The notes beneath the pieces are model-generated. The model was not told the origin of the DNA. It worked only from the letters and a program-made list of their open reading frames with translations, and did no database searches. Both the position numbers and the translations under genes were made by a program. Of a stretch of 64,000 bases of DNA, positions 52,929-64,000 are shown piece after piece. Each line of letters opens with the position of its first letter. Position 1 is the stretch's first letter. Location: the NCBI RefSeq assembly GCF_029222705.1, contig NZ_JARGZF010000002.1, positions 248,001 to 312,000 on the forward strand, written 5' to 3'. Origin of the DNA: Knoellia sp. p5-6-4 (GTDB lineage: Bacteria; Actinomycetota; Actinomycetes; Actinomycetales; Dermatophilaceae).

Positions 52929-54083
52929 TCAGTCCCGCTCGTCGGCCGTGCCGCCCCGGGGCGTCCGGCCCTCGCCGGCGTCGTCCTCGGCTTCGAGGTC
53001 GGCTTCGGCCTCGTCGTCCTCGCCCTCGCCCTCGAGCAGGTCCACCAGCACCACACCGTCGAGCTCGGCGAGCCGGTCGGCCGCGTCGGTCTCACCCTCG
53101 TCGTCGAAGTCCGCGGCCCGCGCGAACCAGTCGCGGGCCCTGCCCTCGTCGCCGGTCTCGAGCAGCGCGTCCGCGTAGGCGTACGCCAGGCGGGCCGACC
53201 ACGGCTTGCGGCTCGCGGACTTCAGCTGCGGGATCTGCAGCGCCAGGACGGCCGCGTCCGGCTGGCCCAGGTCACGCCGGATGCCGGAGATGACGATCGC
53301 CAGCTCGATCCGCTCCTCGAGCGCCAGGGTCCGCGCCTCAGGCGAGGTCGCCAGCTCCAGTGCACGCTCCGGGCGTCCGAGGCCCCGCTCGCAGTCGACC
53401 ATGAGGGGCAACATGTGCGAGGAGCCGCTGAGCCGGCGCGCGGTGCGGAACTCGCTCAGCGCGCGGGCCCACTCGCCCTTGCGGTAGGCGACCAGCCCCA
53501 GGGCCTCACGAGCCGCGGGAACGCGTCCCGCCCGACGCACCGCCGTCTCCGCGTGCGCCTCGGCGCCCGCGATGTCGTCGGCCTCGAGCATCGCAGCCAC
53601 CATCACCAGGTGCTGGGCGACGCCCTCGGCGTTCTCCTTGCTCAGGGTCCGCAGCTGCTGGTGGACCGACCGGTCGAGCTCCTTGCCGGTGACGCCCTCG
53701 GCGATCCGGGGGTCCGGCAGGCGCGGCGACTTCGGGGCCAGCCTGCTGCCACCGCGGCGCTCGCTGTTGTCGAACGTGCCGACTGGGCGCGCTCCACTCT
53801 GCCCGCCGTCGCGGGCGTCGCCACGTGGAGCACCTCCACGGGCAGAGCCTCCACGCGGGGAGCCGGCGCGCCTGCCATCGCCGCTGCGCTCACCACCCGC
53901 GCCCGCACCACCGCGCCGGGCCCCGGGCTGGTCGCCGTCCCTGCCCCGGTAGCTCCCACCACCGCGGCCGGCTGAGCCGCCGCCACGCCCTGCGGCACCG
54001 CCGCGGGACGACCCTGCGCGGCCACCGCCCCTGGGGGGACGTCCCTGGGCGTCGTCTCGTCGGCCGGGCTGGTTCTCGGGCAC
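52929..54083 (-). CDS. TPR protein with RGG-rich N-terminal tail (Rv1691-like)
   Basis: A 384-residue protein. Residues 1-115 are disordered, dominated by Gly, Arg and Ser with many RGG/RGGG clusters (for example PRGGGRAGSSRGGAAGRGGG). Residues about 125-335 form tetratricopeptide-like helical pairs (AHAETAVRRAGRVPAAREALGLVAY read in parts). The C-terminus is very acidic (about 345-375). RGG tails bind RNA in other proteins, so an RNA-related scaffold is possible; this is inference. GTG 54083 has GGAG six bases upstream. It is the first gene after the rRNA operon. Confidence 0.85.
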   Translation of the reverse strand: MPENQPGRRDDAQGRPPRGGGRAGSSRGGAAGRGGGSAGRGGGSYRGRDGDQPGARRGGAGAGGERSGDGRRAGSPRGGSARGGAPRGDARDGGQSGARPVGTFDNSERRGGSRLAPKSPRLPDPRIAEGVTGKELDRSVHQQLRTLSKENAEGVAQHLVMVAAMLEADDIAGAEAHAETAVRRAGRVPAAREALGLVAYRKGEWARALSEFRTARRLSGSSHMLPLMVDCERGLGRPERALELATSPEARTLALEERIELAIVISGIRRDLGQPDAAVLALQIPQLKSASRKPWSARLAYAYADALLETGDEGRARDWFARAADFDDEGETDAADRLAELDGVVLVDLLEGEGEDDEAEADLEAEDDAGEGRTPRGGTADERD

Positions 54084-54116
54084 GAAGTCTCCTCGGTGTG
54101 CAGTGGATCGGTCAGC

Positions 54117-54122
54117 AGTCTA
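54117..54122 (-). promoter_or_regulatory. Candidate -10 box of the TPR gene operon
   Basis: TAGACT on the minus strand, 33 bases upstream of the GTG and after the rRNA terminator, the only TAnnnT-type box I see in this gap. The gap 54123-54220 holds one CGGCATAC octamer (54168) and nothing else recognised. Confidence 0.3.
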
Positions 54123-54220
54123 CGGACCGGCTCGGGCCAGACCGAACCGGTGGCGGGTGTGCGCTGCCGGCATACGGCGGTCCCCTTCCACGGCCGATCG
54201 GTTCGCGGACAGGGGAATGC

Positions 54221-54254
54221 AAAAAGGGGGCTCTGCGCTGCAGAGCCCCCTTTT
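54221..54254 (-). terminator. rRNA operon terminator
   Basis: GGGGGCTCTGC and GCAGAGCCCCC pair perfectly around a short loop, followed in the transcript by UUUUU. The flanking A-run on the other side makes it potentially bidirectional. It lies ten bases after the 5S end. Confidence 0.93.
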
Positions 54255-54264
54255 CGGAAAGTAT

Positions 54265-54383
54265 GTTCGGCTGCGTCCTACTCTCCCACACCGTCACCAG
54301 TGCAGTACCATCGGCGCTGAAGGGCTTAGCTTCCGGGTTCGGAATGGGACCGGGCGTTTCCCCTTCGCTATGACAGCCGAAAC
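54265..54383 (-). rRNA. rrf: 5S ribosomal RNA
   Basis: About 119 nt. The internal text CCCGGTCCCATTCCGAACCCGG then AAGCTAAGC and GGTGTGGGAGAGTAGGAC is the universal 5S pattern. The ends GTTTCGGCTG and CAGCCGAAC pair to close helix I. Ends estimated by this pairing. Confidence 0.95.
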
Positions 54384-54477
54384 TCTATGGAGATGTCAAT
54401 CAGGTGTTTCCTGGTTCCCGACCGTGTCTCGGGAACCGCACAGTGGACGCGAAGCTAAATCTTATGAGTGTGAGTCA

Positions 54478-59481
<5,004 letters not shown>

Positions 59482-59690
59482 TGTTCAGCACCACACCCAG
59501 CCCAAAAGACCAGGCGCGGAAACCAGAACCCGTAAAGGGTTTAAATCACTAGCTGAGCAAGAACAACCAGCGAGATCGCTGTTTGATCGTTGTCAACCAA
59601 AGGAAAATCGAATCGAAAAGCACATCCCCAACCATCAAGCTGGTTCAGACACCCCTCGAGACGAGGTAATTGGCATCGATTTTTGACACG

Positions 59691-59707
59691 CTGTTGAGTT
59701 CTCAAGG
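59691..59707 (-). promoter_or_regulatory. rRNA leader boxA-like antitermination element
   Basis: The transcript reads CCTTGAGAACTCAACAG, the conserved actinobacterial rRNA leader sequence just upstream of 16S that serves as the NusB/S10 boxA region. nusB itself is in this window at 13.5 kb. Confidence 0.65.
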
Positions 59708-59761
59708 TTCGGACGCGCACCTTCTGCTTCAGCATTTCGCTTCGGCGTCCGGGGCTCATCT

Positions 59762-59791
59762 AAGGTACTTCCTCACCCGGCCGGCTTCCAA
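59762..59791 (-). promoter_or_regulatory. Candidate rRNA promoter P2
   Basis: TTGGAA (59791-59786 on the minus strand), an 18-base spacer, then TACCTT (59767-59762). It is nearer to 16S than P1. The match to consensus is moderate. Confidence 0.4.
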
Positions 59792-59986
59792 ATCCGCTCT
59801 GCGGAGCCTGGTTGCGCAGCCTGGCGTTCCACCCTCTCGCGCTCGGCGCCAGAGTGACCGCCCGGCGGATCCGACCGACATCGGTACCGGGTGATTCGGT
59901 CTGGTGGTTGTCTGCCCCGGGACCGGCCTGCTTCGCGGTGGTGACCGCGGTGGTGTCCGTTCCTCCCTGTCGGGCTGACGAAGAGA

Positions 59987-60016
59987 ACATTACGGGGAGC
60001 CCGACGAGAAAGACAA
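59987..60016 (-). promoter_or_regulatory. Candidate rRNA promoter P1
   Basis: TTGTCT (60016-60011 on the minus strand), an 18-base spacer, then TAATGT (59992-59987). The start point would lie about 500 bases before 16S, a usual leader length. The -35 is embedded in the T-rich tail of an upstream hairpin. Confidence 0.6.
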
Positions 60017-60018
60017 AT

Positions 60019-60039
60019 CCGCAGGTCAGCGGCCTGCGG
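60019..60039 (-). terminator. Second hairpin between tyrS and the rRNA promoter
   Basis: CCGCAGG and CCTGCGG pair across a seven-base loop, and the transcript continues AUUUGUCUUUC. This is a short intrinsic terminator shape. Its T-rich tail is also the -35 region of rRNA P1. Confidence 0.6.
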
Positions 60040-60067
60040 GGCCTCGGACCCCCCGGCCGGGCCTTGT

Positions 60068-60112
60068 GACGGAGGGGCCCGGTGTGCGCGCTCAACACCG
60101 GGCCCCTCCGTC
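60068..60112 (-). terminator. 18-bp perfect hairpin after tyrS
   Basis: GACGGAGGGGCCCGGTGT (60068-60085) and ACACCGGGCCCCTCCGTC (60095-60112) are exact inverted arms with a nine-base loop, 14 bases after the tyrS stop. No U-run follows, so it probably acts together with the second hairpin to insulate the rRNA operon. Confidence 0.75.
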
Positions 60113-60126
60113 GTGGCTGCTCCTGC

Positions 60127-61389
60127 TCAGGTCGATCGCCGTGCGGCTGCCAGCGACTTGCGTCCCCGGCGCAGCAGGGCCACCCGGCCGTGGAGGAAGT
60201 CGCCCTCCCCCAGCACGGCCTCGGTGTCGGTGACCTTCGCGTTGTTGACCGACGCCCCGCCCTCGTCGATGGCACGACGCGCCGCCTTGCGCGACTCCAC
60301 CAGCCCGGCCGCCACCAGCGCGTCGACGACCGAGGTGCCGACCTGCACCTCCGCCCCCGGCAGCTCCGCCGTGGCATCGACCAGCGTCCCCTCGTCGAGG
60401 GAGGTCACGTCGCCCTTTCCGAACAGCGCCTCCGAGGCTGCCTGCACCGCGGCTGTGTGCTCGGCCCCGTGCACCAGGGTCGTGACGTCCGCGGCCAACG
60501 CCTTCTGCGCCTCGCGCAGGAACGGCTTCTCGGCCAGCGACTGCTCGAGCCGGGCGATCTCCTCGGGCCCGCGGTCGGTGAAGACCTTGAGGTAGGAGAT
60601 CACCGACGCGTCCTCGGCGTTGATCCAGAACTGGTAGAAGGCGTACGGCGACATCATCTCCGGGTCCAGCCACACCGTGCCCGACTCCGTCTTGCCGAAC
60701 TTGGAGCCGTCGGCCTTGGTGATCAACGGCGTCGTCAGCAGGTGGACCGACTTCCCCTCGACCCGGTGGATCAGGTCCGACCCGGCGGTGAGGTTGCCCC
60801 ACTGGTCGGCTCCCCCGGTCTGCAGCGTGCAGCCGAACTCGCGGAACAGGTGGAGGTAGTCCATCCCCTGCAGCAGCTGGTAGCTGAACTCGGTGTAGGA
60901 GATGCCCTGCTCGGTGTTGAGCCGGGCGGAGATGGCGTCCTTCTTGATCATCTGGTTGACCCGGAAGTGCCGGCCGATGTCGCGCAGGAACTCCAGCGCC
61001 GACAGCGGCGCCGTCCAGTCGAGGTTGTTGACCATCACCGCCGGGTTGTCGCCGTCGAAGTCGAGGAACGGCTGCACCTGCTGCTGGATCCGCTTGACCC
61101 AGTCGGCCACCGTGTCGGCGTCGTGCAGGTCGCGCTCGGACGTCGACTTGGGGTCACCGATGAGGCCGGTGGACCCGCCGACCAGGCAGAGCACCCGGTG
61201 CCCCGCCCGCTGCAGGTGGCGCATGGTGATGAGCTGCACGAGGTTGCCGATGTGCAGGCTCGGTGCTGTGGGGTCGAAGCCGCAATAGAGCGTGATCGGC
61301 CCGTCGGCGAGTGCTTCGCGCAACGCGGACTCGTCGGTGGTCTGCGCCACCAGCCCCCGCCACTGCAGCTCGTCGAGGATGTCGCTCAC
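60127..61389 (-). CDS. tyrS: Tyrosyl-tRNA synthetase
   Basis: Class I synthetase. The 420-residue product has YCGFDPTAPSLHIGNL at about 35-50 (HIGH-type motif HIGN), KADGSKFGKT near 226-236 (KMSKS-type), and a C-terminal S4 domain (RRAIDEGGASVNNAKV). GTG 61389 has AAGGAG ten bases upstream; a longer frame upstream lacks similarity. No T-box leader is seen in the 59-bp gap to mpg. The order mpg-tyrS matches Rv1688-Rv1689. Confidence 0.97.
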   Translation of the reverse strand: MSDILDELQWRGLVAQTTDESALREALADGPITLYCGFDPTAPSLHIGNLVQLITMRHLQRAGHRVLCLVGGSTGLIGDPKSTSERDLHDADTVADWVKRIQQQVQPFLDFDGDNPAVMVNNLDWTAPLSALEFLRDIGRHFRVNQMIKKDAISARLNTEQGISYTEFSYQLLQGMDYLHLFREFGCTLQTGGADQWGNLTAGSDLIHRVEGKSVHLLTTPLITKADGSKFGKTESGTVWLDPEMMSPYAFYQFWINAEDASVISYLKVFTDRGPEEIARLEQSLAEKPFLREAQKALAADVTTLVHGAEHTAAVQAASEALFGKGDVTSLDEGTLVDATAELPGAEVQVGTSVVDALVAAGLVESRKAARRAIDEGGASVNNAKVTDTEAVLGEGDFLHGRVALLRRGRKSLAAARRST

Positions 61390-61448
61390 GGTTGTTGTGC
61401 TCCTTCGTCCTGGGTGTGCCGGGTGCCCGGCGCAGTGCCAAGCCTGCC

Positions 61449-62081
61449 CTATGCCTCGACTCGCCTGCGACGCGGTTTCGCGGGGCGGTACACCGACACG
61501 GTCGGCTCGCCGTCGAGCCAGAACCGCCACGGGTAGCGCTCGGCGTCACCACCGTTTCCCGCGACGCCCACCCGAGGTCCGGTGCGGATGCGGCTGGCGG
61601 GGACGTGCTCGGGCGGCGCGTGGAAGGCCACGGGGCGGTCGGGATCACACGCGTCGAGACCGGTCTGCTCGCCCCGCAGCCCCAGCGTCGAGGCCAGCCT
61701 GGCCGGCCCACGAGCCCAGTCGCGCTGCGCGATGCCGGCGCGCCGGACCGCGGCCACCGCGTGGCCGTCGACGACCTCACCGGCGCGCAGGAGCACGGCG
61801 CTGGCCTCCCCCTCGGTGCCGGTCACGACGTTGGCGCACCAGTGCATGCCGTAGGTGAAGTAGACGTAGAGGTGACCGGCCCGGCCGAACATGACCTCCG
61901 TGCGCGGGGTGGGACCACGGAAGGCGTGCGACCCCGGGTCCTGCTCCCCGGCATACGCCTCGACCTCGGTGAGCCGGACGGTGACGCCGGCGTGCGTGAT
62001 CGTCGCCCCCAGCAGTGCGGGGGCGACGTCGAGCACGTCCTCGCGGAAGAACTCCCGCGGCAGGGCCGGGCCGAGAGGCAT
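61449..62081 (-). CDS. mpg: 3-methyladenine DNA glycosylase (AAG/MPG family)
   Basis: Removes alkylated purines from DNA. The 210-residue product has LTEVEAYAGEQDPGSHAFRG near 37-56, with the catalytic Glu in EVEAY, RTEVMFGRAGHLYVYFTYGMHWC near 60-82 (read in parts), and ARGPARLASTLGL near 123-135. ATG 62081 comes one base after the argH stop. The order argG-argH-mpg-tyrS is common in actinobacteria. Confidence 0.95.
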   Translation of the reverse strand: MPLGPALPREFFREDVLDVAPALLGATITHAGVTVRLTEVEAYAGEQDPGSHAFRGPTPRTEVMFGRAGHLYVYFTYGMHWCANVVTGTEGEASAVLLRAGEVVDGHAVAAVRRAGIAQRDWARGPARLASTLGLRGEQTGLDACDPDRPVAFHAPPEHVPASRIRTGPRVGVAGNGGDAERYPWRFWLDGEPTVSVYRPAKPRRRRVEA

Positions 62082-62082
62082 C

Positions 62083-64000
<1,918 letters not shown>

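Larger units (their letters stand above)
59482..60018 (-). other. rRNA operon leader and promoter region
   Basis: The 537 bases upstream of 16S contain no gene. They hold two promoter-like sites with identical 18-base spacers (59762-59791 and 59987-60016), a boxA-type antitermination element near 59691-59707, and an A+T-rich segment at 59540-59700 that probably includes the 16S processing stem. Confidence 0.75.

Noticed and set aside
61390-61448. T-box leader before tyrS (and in the 110 bp before alaS)
   Set aside because: No AGGGTGGNACCGCG-type T-box or terminator pair is found, and the gaps are too short.

Overview
The window is a piece of the chromosome of a high-GC actinobacterium (my estimate is about 70-72 % G+C). 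The gene content and order match the conserved cores of Mycobacterium and Streptomyces: pyrR-pyrB-pyrC-(Rv1382-like)-carA-carB-pyrF, mihF-gmk-rpoZ-coaBC, aroC-aroK-aroB-efp-nusB, aroE-mltG-ruvX-alaS, and mpg-tyrS-tlyA-nadK-recN-steA-steB-pyrG-Nudix. A class 1B PyrD/PyrK pair, a sortase-E type LAFTG protein and 16S/23S/5S rRNA without a spacer tRNA suggest Micrococcales. A family such as Intrasporangiaceae is only a guess. No phage, insertion sequence, transposase, CRISPR array, toxin-antitoxin or plasmid gene was seen.

Layout. Almost everything is on the minus strand. From right to left: argG (cut) - argH - mpg - tyrS (64.0-60.1 kb); one complete rRNA operon (60.0-54.2 kb) with two terminator-like hairpins before its promoters and a strong terminator after 5S; a conserved block of TPR protein, HAD phosphatase, histone-H1-like protein, small protein, tlyA, nadK, recN (54.1-47.3 kb); an envelope/septum operon steA - steB - MraY-like - MurJ-like - GT4 glycosyltransferase (47.1-41.5 kb); pyrG - Nudix - YchJ-like - GerMN lipid-anchored or membrane protein - aspS (41.4-35.6 kb); an AraC/VOC/methyltransferase module (35.5-33.9 kb); a plus-strand MMPL transporter and GNAT gene divergent from rarA (33.9-29.6 kb); alaS-ruvX-mltG-aroE-prepilin peptidase (28.7-22.8 kb); ppdK (22.7-20.0 kb); aroC-aroK-aroB (20.0-17.1 kb); a plus-strand LAFTG surface protein and DUF4012 protein (14.8-17.1 kb); efp-nusB (14.5-13.5 kb); and a pyrimidine superoperon running pyrR to pyrF (13.3-2.4 kb) followed by a lipoprotein and mihF-gmk-rpoZ-coaBC (2.4 kb to the left edge).

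How the genes work together. pyrR, pyrB, pyrC, carA, carB, pyrK, pyrD and pyrF encode the whole route from bicarbonate and glutamine to UMP. They form one chain of stop/start overlaps behind a PyrR-binding hairpin that covers the pyrR ribosome-binding site. aroB, aroK, aroE and aroC supply shikimate-pathway steps. SteA/SteB with an MraY-like protein, a MurJ-like flippase and a GT4 enzyme look like one envelope assembly unit.

The most unusual signal is not a gene. The octamer CGGCATAC (or its complement GTATGCCG) occurs 28 times in the window, against about two expected from base composition. It occurs on both strands, in every reading frame (it even brings in ATA isoleucine codons) and between genes, once as a perfect head-to-head pair forming a hairpin upstream of aspS. 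That is the behaviour of a genome-wide DNA-level signal, such as the DNA uptake sequences of Neisseria and Pasteurellaceae. I know of no such signal described for actinobacteria.
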